35,607 bases of DNA from Azoarcus taiwanensis. Lineage in GTDB: Bacteria; Pseudomonadota; Gammaproteobacteria; Burkholderiales; Rhodocyclaceae. The stretch spans positions 1 to 35,607 of the forward strand of contig NZ_WTVM01000028.1 of NCBI RefSeq assembly GCF_012910885.1, given 5' to 3'. Positions 26,491-34,286 of this stretch are shown here, one piece after another. The translations under genes and the position numbers were made by a program. The number at the start of each line of letters is the position of its first letter. Positions within the stretch are counted from its first letter, which is position 1. The notes under the pieces were generated by a model. The model was not told the origin of the DNA. It saw nothing but the letters and a program-made list of their open reading frames with translations, and searched no databases.

Positions 26491-27272
26491 CCTGCGACTT
26501 GAAAACCCTGCGCTGTCTCGCCGCCGTCTCGGCGCTGATCCTGGCCGGATGCCAAACGCTCCCCACCGACGAGCAGGCACACCCGGAAACACCAGAAACC
26601 ATCGAGACTTCGAGCATTGCACAACCCGAATCCTCTCAACCGGCCCTATCCTTCAGGGAGCTGGTCGACCTGATTCAGGACGGACGCTACGACGAAGCCA
26701 GTAATGGATTGCATGCGCTGCTCGAGCGCGAGCCCCGCAACAGAGCGGCCCGGCACCTGCTGACACAGCTCGAGGCGGATCCAGTCGAACTGCTCGGACC
26801 GGACTACAGGCTCCACGAGGTACAAAGAGGCGAAACGTTGGGGGAACTCGCGGCCAGACATCTGGGAGACCAGTCCCTTTTCGTCGCTTTGGCTCGCTAC
26901 AACAAACTTGAACGCCCGCGCCTGCTTCGCGCCGGACAAAGCATCAAACTGCCGACCCGCCTTGCGCCGCCAATCGAGCCTGCGGATGCACGACCTCTTG
27001 CTCAACCGTCGCCATCCGGTGCTGCTCCGGAACCGACACTCGACACGACCTCGCCTGAATCGACGCCTGCGGACAGCGTCATCGATCAGGCGCAAGTTGC
27101 CGAATATCACGAAGCCGCGATCATCCTCTTTCGCAACCAGCAACTCGACGAAGCCATAGCGCTTTGGGATCAGGTACTTGCAATCGCACCCGATTTCGCA
27201 CCGGCTCAAGGCTATCGAACACGAGCACTGGAACTCAAACGTCGGCTCGGCGACCTCGAGCAGAGGCCTTGA
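26487..27272 (+). CDS. LysM domain lipoprotein with TPR-like helices
   Basis: A 261-residue predicted lipoprotein. The hydrophobic leader ends in the lipobox ILAGC with the lipidated Cys at residue 22. A helical TPR-like stretch at about 55-95 (ELVDLIQDGRYDEASNGLHA) is followed by a LysM domain (about 109-155: LHEVQRGETLGELAARHLGD to LRAGQSIKLP). Next come a Pro/Ser/Thr-rich linker and a second TPR-like segment near the C-terminus. LysM binds N-acetylglucosamine chains in peptidoglycan, so the protein may tie this module to the cell wall. It is coupled to the PP2C gene by ATGA. Its last 38 bases overlap the convergent kinase gene. Confidence 0.87.
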   Translation: MTCDLKTLRCLAAVSALILAGCQTLPTDEQAHPETPETIETSSIAQPESSQPALSFRELVDLIQDGRYDEASNGLHALLEREPRNRAARHLLTQLEADPVELLGPDYRLHEVQRGETLGELAARHLGDQSLFVALARYNKLERPRLLRAGQSIKLPTRLAPPIEPADARPLAQPSPSGAAPEPTLDTTSPESTPADSVIDQAQVAEYHEAAIILFRNQQLDEAIALWDQVLAIAPDFAPAQGYRTRALELKRRLGDLEQRP

Positions 27273-28959
27273 GCAAAGGGACGACGTTCTGCTCGGTTTG
27301 GTCGATGGAGTCCGCGATCTCGGTCACATCAACCGTACCTTCCATGATGGTCTCGTCGGGCGGCAAGAGCGCGTCCGAGCGTGCCGATAGCGATCGCGCC
27401 TCCAAGGAATCGGCCATGGCGTTGTATGCAGCGAATACTCTTTCGAACTCATCGTTGCGACGCGCCCGGATTCGCGTCTCATAGGAGCCACGGCTAATCT
27501 GGATCAACGCCCCGCGCAATAATTCAATCGGTTGCGCGAACCGGCGACCCAATACGTAAGACCCGACGATCACCGCAACGAGTGTGACCAGAAGCACGGC
27601 CACAAGCGCGCTCAAGGTCGTCTTGTTGGCAGCGACCAGTGCATCGGTCGACAGCCCCACCCGAAGCAATCCGAGTTCGTGGTGCTGGAAAAGCACCGGT
27701 GACTCGAAGACCAGGATTGGCTGCCCGGAAGCCCCATCGACGCGCCGGACGACTTGGGCATCACGCTCAAGCAAAACTGCGCTCTCCCCGAATGCGGGAC
27801 GCAACTCACCAATCAGCGCCGGTTCATTGGCCGCCACGACCCTTCCTCGCTGATCGCTGACCGAAAGGTGGACCACCTCACTGGTCCGCGCGATCTCGTC
27901 TACCAACACCTGGACTGCGACGTAATCCTGCAGCAAGAGGTCCTCTGCAGTCTCGCCAGCCAGCATGCCGGAAATAGTGAGCCCATAATCGAAAGCGAGG
28001 CTGTTCATCGCCTCATTCTGGCGTTGATAAACAAACCCGAGACCCAGCGCGACAGTCAGCGTCACGATCAAGCCCATTACTGCAGCCCAACGAAGGCGAA
28101 TCGGGATAATCCGCCGGCCTGTCCAACTGCGCTCTCGTTCCGCCAGTTCTGCATCGATTCGCTCAAGCTCGACAAAGAGCTCGCGTCCTGTCTGAAATCG
28201 ATCAGCGGGGTCGCGCGCAAGCAAGGTCAGCACGAGCTCAACAAGCGCATCCGGTGTCGCGGGGTTGATCGGCCTAAGTGGCCTCAGGTCACCACTCACG
28301 ATCAGCTTGATTAACTCGTTGATGTCTTCGTGCTCGAACGGCCTTCTGCCTGACAGCATCCAGTAGAGCAACACGCCCAGCGCATACAGGTCCGCGCGAC
28401 CATCGACACGCGTGCGTTTGAGTTGCTCCGGCGACATATAGCTTGGCGTGCCCGCGACCATGGTACTGCTTCGACAGTCCCTCTCCTTACGCAGCCTCGC
28501 AATGCCAAAATCCATCAGCTTCACATTGCCGCCCTCGTTGAGAACGCTGACGTTCTCGGGCTTGATGTCTCGGTGGACAACGCCTCGTCTGTGCGCATAA
28601 TCAAGCGCGTCGGCGAGCTGCATGGCGATCCTGAGCACCATCCGCGATGGCAAAGGGCCATTGCGCTCGACGAAAGTCGCCAGCGTCGGCCCCTCCAGAA
28701 GCTCCATCGCGATGAAGGGTGTGCCATCGGCAATCCCGATATCGAAGATGGTCACAATTGCCGGGTGACTGAGCGTACCGGCAGCGCGAGCCTCGGTCAG
28801 AAAGCGGCTACGGTAGCCCTTGTCGTCGATGAACTCGTCCCGCAGCGTCTTGAGGGCGATCTCGCGCTTGAGACGCGGATCGTAGCCGCGGTGTATTACA
28901 GACATCGCGCCCCGCCCAATCTCGCCACGCAGCGAGTACCGGCCCAGCGTCGATTCCAT
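27235..28959 (-). CDS. Transmembrane Ser/Thr protein kinase with extracytoplasmic sensor and HAMP domain
   Basis: A 574-residue Hanks-type kinase. The N-terminal kinase domain has the glycine loop GEIGRGAMS (12-20), ATP-binding K37, catalytic D131 in HRDIKPEN, D150 in DFG, and a Thr/Ser-rich activation loop TMVAGTPSYMSPE. TM1 is at about 291-311, then an extracytoplasmic Cache-like domain of about 135 residues, TM2 at about 447-470, and a HAMP domain to about 523. A ~50-residue acidic and basic tail ends the protein, so the HAMP has no recognisable output domain after it. I prefer ATG 28959 (GGGG five bases upstream) to GTG 28965. It lies 11 bases after the FHA gene, in one operon. Confidence 0.9.
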   Translation of the reverse strand: MESTLGRYSLRGEIGRGAMSVIHRGYDPRLKREIALKTLRDEFIDDKGYRSRFLTEARAAGTLSHPAIVTIFDIGIADGTPFIAMELLEGPTLATFVERNGPLPSRMVLRIAMQLADALDYAHRRGVVHRDIKPENVSVLNEGGNVKLMDFGIARLRKERDCRSSTMVAGTPSYMSPEQLKRTRVDGRADLYALGVLLYWMLSGRRPFEHEDINELIKLIVSGDLRPLRPINPATPDALVELVLTLLARDPADRFQTGRELFVELERIDAELAERERSWTGRRIIPIRLRWAAVMGLIVTLTVALGLGFVYQRQNEAMNSLAFDYGLTISGMLAGETAEDLLLQDYVAVQVLVDEIARTSEVVHLSVSDQRGRVVAANEPALIGELRPAFGESAVLLERDAQVVRRVDGASGQPILVFESPVLFQHHELGLLRVGLSTDALVAANKTTLSALVAVLLVTLVAVIVGSYVLGRRFAQPIELLRGALIQISRGSYETRIRARRNDEFERVFAAYNAMADSLEARSLSARSDALLPPDETIMEGTVDVTEIADSIDQTEQNVVPLLKASARGRRADV

Positions 28960-28970
28960 TTTCACCCCGT

Positions 28971-29498
28971 TCAGAGAGCCATCACCACTGCCAGAGCGGC
29001 AGCGATAATTGCGACCGCACCGAGCCAGACCCAGGTCAAGTTACGCTCGCGGGCATCGCCGCTACCAGCCCTCGCCGCTCCCCGGAAGACGAACTCGGCC
29101 CGCCCGAAACGCACCCGATCCCCGTCGGACAACACCGTGTCATGCGTCTTGCGCTCGTTTACGAAGCTGCCATTCGTTGATAGCACGTTCATCAAGCGAT
29201 AGGCCCCGTCGTCGAACAGGATCCAGGCGTGGTGAGAGGACACACTATTGTCAGGAAGGACGATGTCATTGCCTGGGTGTCTCCCAACTGTGGTCTTGGA
29301 GCCCAGAAGCGCGAAGCGTTGCCCCTCAAACGGCGAGGCCACACCTACAAGCGCCGCGCGATCCACATCCCCCTCCCGATCGACCGAGGGAGAAACGATC
29401 TCCGCATCAATGAAGCCCGTATCGAGCAGCGTAGTCCCCTGCGGACCACCGGCTCGCTCCCCCTCTGGCTCCTTCTTGCTCTTTGTCTCTGGATTCAT
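28971..29498 (-). CDS. FHA domain protein with C-terminal membrane anchor
   Basis: A 175-residue protein. A disordered N-terminus contains GTTLLDT, whose threonines resemble phosphorylation sites seen in FHA partners of bacterial kinases (inference). The FHA domain (about 60-138) shows TTVGRHPGNDIVLPDNSVSS, then HHAWI and STNGSFVN, so the phosphothreonine-reading Gly-Arg, Ser-x-His and Asn-Gly residues are present. The last 20 residues (WVWLGAVAIIAAALAVVMAL) are a tail anchor. Start ATG 29498 (MNPETKSK) is chosen; a GTG at 29555 is possible and neither has a strong ribosome binding site. It precedes the kinase gene on the same strand. Confidence 0.87.
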   Translation of the reverse strand: MNPETKSKKEPEGERAGGPQGTTLLDTGFIDAEIVSPSVDREGDVDRAALVGVASPFEGQRFALLGSKTTVGRHPGNDIVLPDNSVSSHHAWILFDDGAYRLMNVLSTNGSFVNERKTHDTVLSDGDRVRFGRAEFVFRGAARAGSGDARERNLTWVWLGAVAIIAAALAVVMAL

Positions 29499-29883
29499 CA
29501 AGTAACAACAAGCTGGTTGGTGCCGCCAAGTATGCCCTTTCAACGCGCACACCACAACGCGGTGAACGTCCCCTCCTCAGGCAACCCTTCCTGAACACAG
29601 GCAATCCTGAATCGGGCACAAGAACCCGACTGGGACAGCGCGCGGTCTGAGGCAACGTCTCGCGCCAGGGTTTCAGGTTGCGTGAGGTGCAACGCGACAG
29701 GACGCCAGCTCCCAACGTAGCGCCCAGGCTTTCGCACACTAGCATACAAGCGCTCAAATATGCCTATGCCCTAGTCCATATAGCTATTTGCATGGCTTTG
29801 GCATATCCTACTTCTCCGTTCGACCCTGTCGCAACCTGAGATCGCACTCTGTGCGTACCGTTTGATATCTCCCGGAGCAACTC
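29499..29883. other. Divergent intergenic region FHA-kinase / pilus operon
   Basis: 385 bases without a gene, serving the FHA-kinase pair leftward and the pilin operon rightward. About 80-125 bases before the pilin ATG it is AT-rich, with the imperfect inverted repeat ATATGCCTATGCC (29758-29770) / GGCTTTGGCATAT (29794-29806), 11 of 13 positions complementary. No clear sigma-70 or sigma-54 promoter was found. GGAG at 29874-29877 is the pilin ribosome binding site. Confidence 0.5.
29758..29806. repeat. Inverted repeat in the shared promoter region of the pilus operon
   Basis: Arms 29758-29770 and 29794-29806 are complementary at 11 of 13 positions, with a 23-base gap that itself holds TAGCTA and CCAT...ATGG symmetry. 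The size and position fit an operator controlling one or both divergent operons. No family can be assigned. Confidence 0.4.
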
Positions 29884-30159
29884 ATGACACACCCCCACCT
29901 TCGTTCGAACCGTATGCAGCGCGGACAAGGCATGACCGAGTACATCATCATCGTCGCGATGATCGCCATCTCGGCAATCGCCGTGTATCAGTATTTCGGA
30001 CAGACCGTTCGCAACCAGACCGCGGCGATTGCCCAGGAACTCTCTGGTCAGGACGGCACAGCCGCAAAAGATGCTGCGCAAGACGCGGCCGACAATGCCA
30101 GCACAGCCGGCGACACCAAGCAGACGCTAGACAGCTACGTCAACCAGGCAGGCAAGTAA
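29884..30159 (+). CDS. Flp/type IVb-like pilin
   Basis: A 91-residue small pilin. A short basic leader ends in RG, followed by QGMTEYIIIVAMIAISAIAV. Cleavage after G14 would place Glu at position +5 of the mature protein, the classic prepilin arrangement, followed by one hydrophobic helix (about 20-36). The tail is Ala/Asp/Gln-rich and polar (AAKDAAQDAADNAS), longer than a standard Flp pilin. It is probably the main pilus subunit, being the first gene with a strong ribosome binding site (GGAG, six bases) and a hairpin right after its stop. Confidence 0.85.
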   Translation: MTHPHLRSNRMQRGQGMTEYIIIVAMIAISAIAVYQYFGQTVRNQTAAIAQELSGQDGTAAKDAAQDAADNASTAGDTKQTLDSYVNQAGK

Positions 30160-30172
30160 GCAAGCAAGGATC

Positions 30173-30206
30173 TTGATCCCTCGGTCTTAACGCTACGGGG
30201 GATCAA
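30173..30206 (+). terminator. Hairpin between the pilin gene and the rest of the operon
   Basis: TTGATCCCTCG (30173-30183) pairs with CGGGGGATCAA (30196-30206), 11 bp with one G-U, around a 12-base loop. It lies between the pilin stop and the next gene, with no T-run. A partial terminator or an mRNA-stabilising hairpin here would raise pilin output over the downstream genes. Confidence 0.5.
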
Positions 30207-30220
30207 TACTCATCCGGACA

Positions 30221-31567
30221 ATGCAAAGACACAGCTTCGCCCCCCAATCAGGTCAGGTTCTTCCGCTTGCGATGGTTCTGCTCGTCGCGGTTGCGGCAAC
30301 CGTGTTCTACCTGTTCAACAGCGGCCAGCTCGTTCAGGAGAAGCTGCGCCTGACCAACACCGCAGACGCAGTCGCCTATAGCGCAGGCGTGTTCGAAGCG
30401 CGTGTGCTGAACTACGACGCCTACACCAACCGCGCCATCATCGCCAATCAGATAGCCATCGGCCAGGCCGTGGGACTCGCGTCGTGGTCCAAATACATGG
30501 GTACCGCCGCCGACAACATCGGCCCGTACCTCTACCTGATCCCCTACGTCGGCGCAGCACTCAAGGCGGCCATGGATTACGTGGCGTCCATCATGGATGT
30601 CTTCACGCCGGCGCTCGCGGCGACCCTGCCAATGCATGACGCGGCCATACAGGCACTCGCACTGTCACAGCAGGTCATGCACGGCCCCGGCGATTCCGTC
30701 GCACTCGCCAATCGACTGGTCGTCATGCGTCGTGTGGCCGGCGAAAACGATCCGGAAGCTGTCGTCGATCCGATCCCCATTTCCGATGATTTCTCAGGCT
30801 TCACCCGCGACTATTCCACCCGCGAAGACAGGCGGCGCATGGGACAACTTGTGCACGACAGTCGCGAGTCCTTTCTGCGCAGCCGGAATTGGGACTTCGG
30901 GCTCGTCATCCTCTGCAACGGCATCCAACTTCGCAAACGCGGCAGCACCGAACTCATCGACCTCGTAGATGGCTGGAAGTCCATGGACACCCTCTCGGCT
31001 CATCGCTATCGGATACGGCGCTGGCGCTGCCGGCGGAGCGAGACCCCAATCGGCTATGGCACCGCATTCTCGCAGGACGGATTGGCAGATAGCGCCTACA
31101 CGTACTCAGGATCTCGCACGCGCAACCCCAGGGCCAGCTCACGGGCAGACTCTTCGGACGGCATCGCTTCCGGTTTCGACCCGGCCCCGGCAACGCTGGG
31201 CGGTGGAGCAATTCCCACCTTCCGAGAATTGTCCGACCAAGCCCTGTCCATGGACGACCCAGTCACCGGACTCACCATCCGCGTAACCAAGACCGCGGGC
31301 ACTCAGCGCTTCTCTGGCGGCTCGAGCATCATCCAGCCCCAAGGCCGACTCGATCTATACGACGGCGCCCTCTCCGGCAACCAGAGCGCCGCCCTCTCTC
31401 GAGTCGAGGTGTTCTTCGAACGTCCGGACGCCGGAAACGCCCGCCACCCCGGCCGCACCGAACTCGGAAGCCTGTTCAACCCCTACTGGCAAGTGCGACT
31501 CGCACCGGTATCGGCTGCTGAACGTGCTCAAGCCCAGGCTCGTCAGGGCAGTCTTCAGCTTCAATAA
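30221..31567 (+). CDS. TadG-like pilus assembly protein
   Basis: A 448-residue protein with a short leader ending SG, followed by QVLPLAMVLLVAVAATVFYLF, then a membrane-proximal stretch KLRLTNTADAVAYSAGVFEAR typical of TadE/TadG-like pilus proteins. A second hydrophobic stretch lies at about 104-120 (YLYLIPYVGAALKAA), and the long C-terminal part (about 125-448) should be periplasmic. The leader resembles the prepilin motif of its neighbours, but position +5 is Leu, not Glu. LFNPYWQVRLAPVS near the end recalls related proteins in beta/gammaproteobacterial Tad loci. The role is probably pilus assembly or anchoring. Confidence 0.75.
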   Translation: MQRHSFAPQSGQVLPLAMVLLVAVAATVFYLFNSGQLVQEKLRLTNTADAVAYSAGVFEARVLNYDAYTNRAIIANQIAIGQAVGLASWSKYMGTAADNIGPYLYLIPYVGAALKAAMDYVASIMDVFTPALAATLPMHDAAIQALALSQQVMHGPGDSVALANRLVVMRRVAGENDPEAVVDPIPISDDFSGFTRDYSTREDRRRMGQLVHDSRESFLRSRNWDFGLVILCNGIQLRKRGSTELIDLVDGWKSMDTLSAHRYRIRRWRCRRSETPIGYGTAFSQDGLADSAYTYSGSRTRNPRASSRADSSDGIASGFDPAPATLGGGAIPTFRELSDQALSMDDPVTGLTIRVTKTAGTQRFSGGSSIIQPQGRLDLYDGALSGNQSAALSRVEVFFERPDAGNARHPGRTELGSLFNPYWQVRLAPVSAAERAQAQARQGSLQLQ

Positions 31568-31584
31568 CACTCAACCCCACACCC

Positions 31585-32700
31585 ATGCATTCTTCACGGA
31601 CACCATCGAAAGTCACTCCGTTCCTGCTCGCCGTCTTGTCCATCACAAGCCTGACCCTGGGGTCGGCTGGATCCCACGCTGCCGACCGCATCGCGGGCGG
31701 TTTCGAAATCGTGCGCCAGGGTTCGTCACCGCACGCTCGCGATTTTGCAGTCATGCTTGTCAAGGGCACTCCGGCGCAGTGCGAGCTTCTGGGCCGCCCC
31801 TTCCAACTTGTCGGAGATCCGGCGACCGTCGGCAATTTCGAGGTCATCGAATATCACCACCCCGGGCTGCAGAAGTCACGAATCACCAAACGCACCGCTG
31901 AACTGGTCACCACCGCAGTTTGCCGTCTCGAGGTATTGCAGCGCGAAGCGACAGTGATCACGCATCACGAGCCACGCAGTCGCACGGTCCATACACGCGA
32001 GGTCAATCCTGTCACCGGTCCCCAGCCTTGGTCCAGCCGCAACCAACCACCGCTGGGTAGAGCGTCGCTCGAGTTGATCAGGCAGGCGTTCTCACTTCAA
32101 TCGCTCGAAGCTGTCGAACTGAGGGGCGGCTCACACTCGATCGCAACCGCACCGGATCTTCCCGAAACGGAAATCGCTGGCCGCAAGTGTCGCTGGATCA
32201 CGCTCGTCCCGCCTCCGGCAGAGGGTCGCCTATGCCTTATGCCCGAAGGTATCGGCATGCCCATCAACGAAGCACTGAGCGCCGAAATGATCGGCGCGGG
32301 CAGCGACGGCCCAGCCGTGCTGCTTCGTGACGAAGTCGTCTCCTTCCGGGGTCCGATCGCGTTGTCGAGCACACTCTTCGAGCCGGAAGACAAACCGCTG
32401 GCCATCGACTCGGCCAAGCTCCCCAACGCCACGACCGACTGGTGTCGTGAGCAGGCCGCCCGCACCGGCACCGACCCTTGCGCGCACGACGGCCCCGATC
32501 AAATCACGGACCACTTCGACGCACTAATCGACGAATGGTGCGCCTACGAAACCGAGCGAATTGGTCACAACCCCTGCGCCGAAGGTCCAGGCGCCTACTC
32601 GGACACGCGCGTCATGCGGGCGATGACCGACTGGTGCGCGCACGAGGCAGCCCGAACCGGAGTCAATCGCTGCGAAGAGTTCGACGATGACGATGACTGA
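31585..32700 (+). CDS. Secreted protein of unknown function with three Cys-pair repeats
   Basis: A 371-residue protein I do not recognise. A signal peptide (about 1-33, ending SHA-AD) directs export. The body has scattered Cys. The C-terminal third contains three copies of W-C-x5-R-[TI]-G-x-[DN]-[PR]-C, with Trp codons at 32440, 32536 and 32632: an exact 96-base (32-residue) period. Each copy has two Cys 12 residues apart, suitable for a disulphide. The protein ends in EEFDDDDD. No ribosome binding site is visible before ATG 31585. It lies 17 bases after the TadG-like gene and its 3' end overlaps the TadE-like gene by 14 bases, so it belongs to the pilus operon. Confidence 0.8.
   Translation: MHSSRTPSKVTPFLLAVLSITSLTLGSAGSHAADRIAGGFEIVRQGSSPHARDFAVMLVKGTPAQCELLGRPFQLVGDPATVGNFEVIEYHHPGLQKSRITKRTAELVTTAVCRLEVLQREATVITHHEPRSRTVHTREVNPVTGPQPWSSRNQPPLGRASLELIRQAFSLQSLEAVELRGGSHSIATAPDLPETEIAGRKCRWITLVPPPAEGRLCLMPEGIGMPINEALSAEMIGAGSDGPAVLLRDEVVSFRGPIALSSTLFEPEDKPLAIDSAKLPNATTDWCREQAARTGTDPCAHDGPDQITDHFDALIDEWCAYETERIGHNPCAEGPGAYSDTRVMRAMTDWCAHEAARTGVNRCEEFDDDDD
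32440..32673 (+). repeat. Three in-frame Cys-pair repeats, 96-base period
   Basis: Copies at 32440-32481, 32536-32577 and 32632-32673 encode W-C-x5-R-[TI]-G-x-[DN]-[PR]-C. The period is exactly 32 codons twice. Conservation is at the protein level, and the linkers between copies are dissimilar. Confidence 0.85.
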
Positions 32701-33436
32701 CCGTAACCGCACCCGCGGCCAGTCTACGGTCGAGTTTCTCGTACTCGCACTCGTGCTCGTACCACTGTTCCTGATCGTACCCATGATCGGCAAGTATCTC
32801 GATCTCGCACAGACCACCGCGGTCGCAAGCCGCTACGTGGCCTTCGAGGGCGCGGTTCATCACGGCTCGAGTCTGCACGGCTGGAAGTCGGGTGCAGCAC
32901 TCGCCGACGAGGTACGCCGGCGCTTCTTCAGCAACTCCGACGCGCCGGTCAAGGCTGGCGACATCGCCGGCGATTTCAACGCCCATCGCAACCCCCTGTG
33001 GTTCGACCACCGCGGCGATCCGCTGCTGCCGGCATTCGCTTCGAACGTCGCGATCACGAGCCAGCGTCAGGCTCTGTCTCAGCCCCTTGGCACGCTGTTC
33101 GCGTCGAGCTTCGGTCTGGACAACCGCAATCTGCACACCGGTCGCGTAAGGGTGGATGTGGCCGACGTCGCGGGGCTCATACCCTTCGATTCACTCGGTT
33201 TGTCGATGGAGCGCCACACCGTGGTGCTGGTTGACGGCTGGGGCGCATCCGGTCCAGCTGCAGTGCGCTCGGCAGTCCGCAACGACGGCTGGAACATCGC
33301 CGGACCTTTCCCCTATCGCTATCTGGAGACCCTGGTGACGCCGATCAAACCCTTCGTTTCGGTACTCGAAGGTTCCAGTCCGCCCAACATTGGGCGTGTC
33401 GATCCCGACTACGTGCCCGCCGACAGAATACGATGA
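32687..33436 (+). CDS. TadE-like pseudopilin / pilus assembly protein
   Basis: A 249-residue protein (247 if translation starts at the second ATG, 32693). The leader ends RG, then [20 protein letters not shown], so cleavage after G11 gives Glu at +5, as in the two pilins of this operon. One N-terminal membrane helix is followed by KYLDLAQTTAVASRYVAFEG, the TadE-type juxtamembrane segment, and a periplasmic domain with no recognisable motif. It is probably a minor pilin or pseudopilin. It overlaps the upstream gene by 14 bases and the next gene by four (ATGA). Confidence 0.8.
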   Translation: MTMTDRNRTRGQSTVEFLVLALVLVPLFLIVPMIGKYLDLAQTTAVASRYVAFEGAVHHGSSLHGWKSGAALADEVRRRFFSNSDAPVKAGDIAGDFNAHRNPLWFDHRGDPLLPAFASNVAITSQRQALSQPLGTLFASSFGLDNRNLHTGRVRVDVADVAGLIPFDSLGLSMERHTVVLVDGWGASGPAAVRSAVRNDGWNIAGPFPYRYLETLVTPIKPFVSVLEGSSPPNIGRVDPDYVPADRIR

Positions 33437-34104
33437 GCCGAAAACACCTGCTCATCGTCGCACTGGCCCTGATGCCCGCCATCGCCACGGGCGGTCAATG
33501 GCCGTCGGTCGAACACCCTCGCGACGCCCTGATCCAGAGCATCGGCGAACAGATTCGGCTCAACGGCATCCCGATGCAGATGACGCGTGCAGTCTCCGCC
33601 AAACCCATCGATGAGCTGACCGCTCACTACCGCAGCGTACTCGGCGGCCGGGTCGCAATGTCCGACATAGCGTCGTCAACCGTGTTGTCGCAGTCACGCG
33701 GCGACCACTTCATCACCGTCACGCTGCAGCCGCTCGGCGAGGGCTTGGTCGAGGCACTCGTATCCGTCGCCGATATGCCCGCAGCACGCGAAGCAGCCAA
33801 TCGACCCTTTGGTTTCCTGCTGCCCGGAGGGTCGGAGTTGCTTTCCGACATGGAGTCGATCGACGGCAAGACAAATTCCCGCCAGCTCGTCGTCTTGAAC
33901 GCGCACGGACTCGGCACCAACCTCGATCACTTCGTCGACACGCTCTCCGAACGAGGACTCAGGCCCGACGGCGCACCTTTGCTGGAGTCGGACGATGCCC
34001 TGGTGCAACGCTTCGAAGGCCCCACCGGCGAAGCCAAGCTCGTACTCGTGCGTCGCGACCAGACCACCAGTGCAGTGCTTACCCTCATCTCCAGAGGCCT
34101 ATGA
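33433..34104 (+). CDS. Secreted protein of unknown function in the pilus operon
   Basis: A 223-residue protein with a signal peptide (MSRKHLLIVALALMPAIA) and no other membrane segment, so periplasmic or outer-membrane associated. It has no Cys and no recognised domain. Mixed alpha/beta composition with stretches such as GDHFITVTLQPLGEGLVEAL suggests a small folded domain, perhaps duplicated. ATGA overlaps join it to the TadE-like gene before and the small pilin gene after, so expression is coupled to pilus components. The function may be pilus assembly or pilotin-like, which is inference from position only. Confidence 0.75.
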   Translation: MSRKHLLIVALALMPAIATGGQWPSVEHPRDALIQSIGEQIRLNGIPMQMTRAVSAKPIDELTAHYRSVLGGRVAMSDIASSTVLSQSRGDHFITVTLQPLGEGLVEALVSVADMPAAREAANRPFGFLLPGGSELLSDMESIDGKTNSRQLVVLNAHGLGTNLDHFVDTLSERGLRPDGAPLLESDDALVQRFEGPTGEAKLVLVRRDQTTSAVLTLISRGL

Positions 34105-34286
34105 AAACCTTTCGCACTCGCCCCTTACGCGGCCAGGCTATGACTGAATACCTCGTGGCCCTGCTCGTCCTGATGATGCTCGTCGGCGTCTCATTCGCCG
34201 GCGAAGCCCCGATCGTCGACACCTTTCTCAACGCCGTGCGCACCGCCTTCAACCGGCACAGCGCCTTCATGTCCCTACCGCTATGA
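34101..34286 (+). CDS. Very small second Flp-like pilin
   Basis: A 61-residue protein: a basic leader (MKTFRTRPLRG), then QAMTEYLVALLVLMMLVGVS, and a tail of only about 25 residues. Cleavage after G11 places Glu at +5, followed by Tyr, as in the first pilin. It is shorter than that pilin and lacks the Ala-rich tail, so it may be a minor subunit or a typical-sized Flp. ATGA overlaps link it to both neighbours, including cpaB. Confidence 0.8.
   Translation: MKTFRTRPLRGQAMTEYLVALLVLMMLVGVSFAGEAPIVDTFLNAVRTAFNRHSAFMSLPL

Noticed and set aside
29799-29814. Sigma-54-like element TTGGCAT ahead of the pilin gene
   Set aside because: The -24 half looks good, but the -12 position lacks the GC dinucleotide at the required distance.
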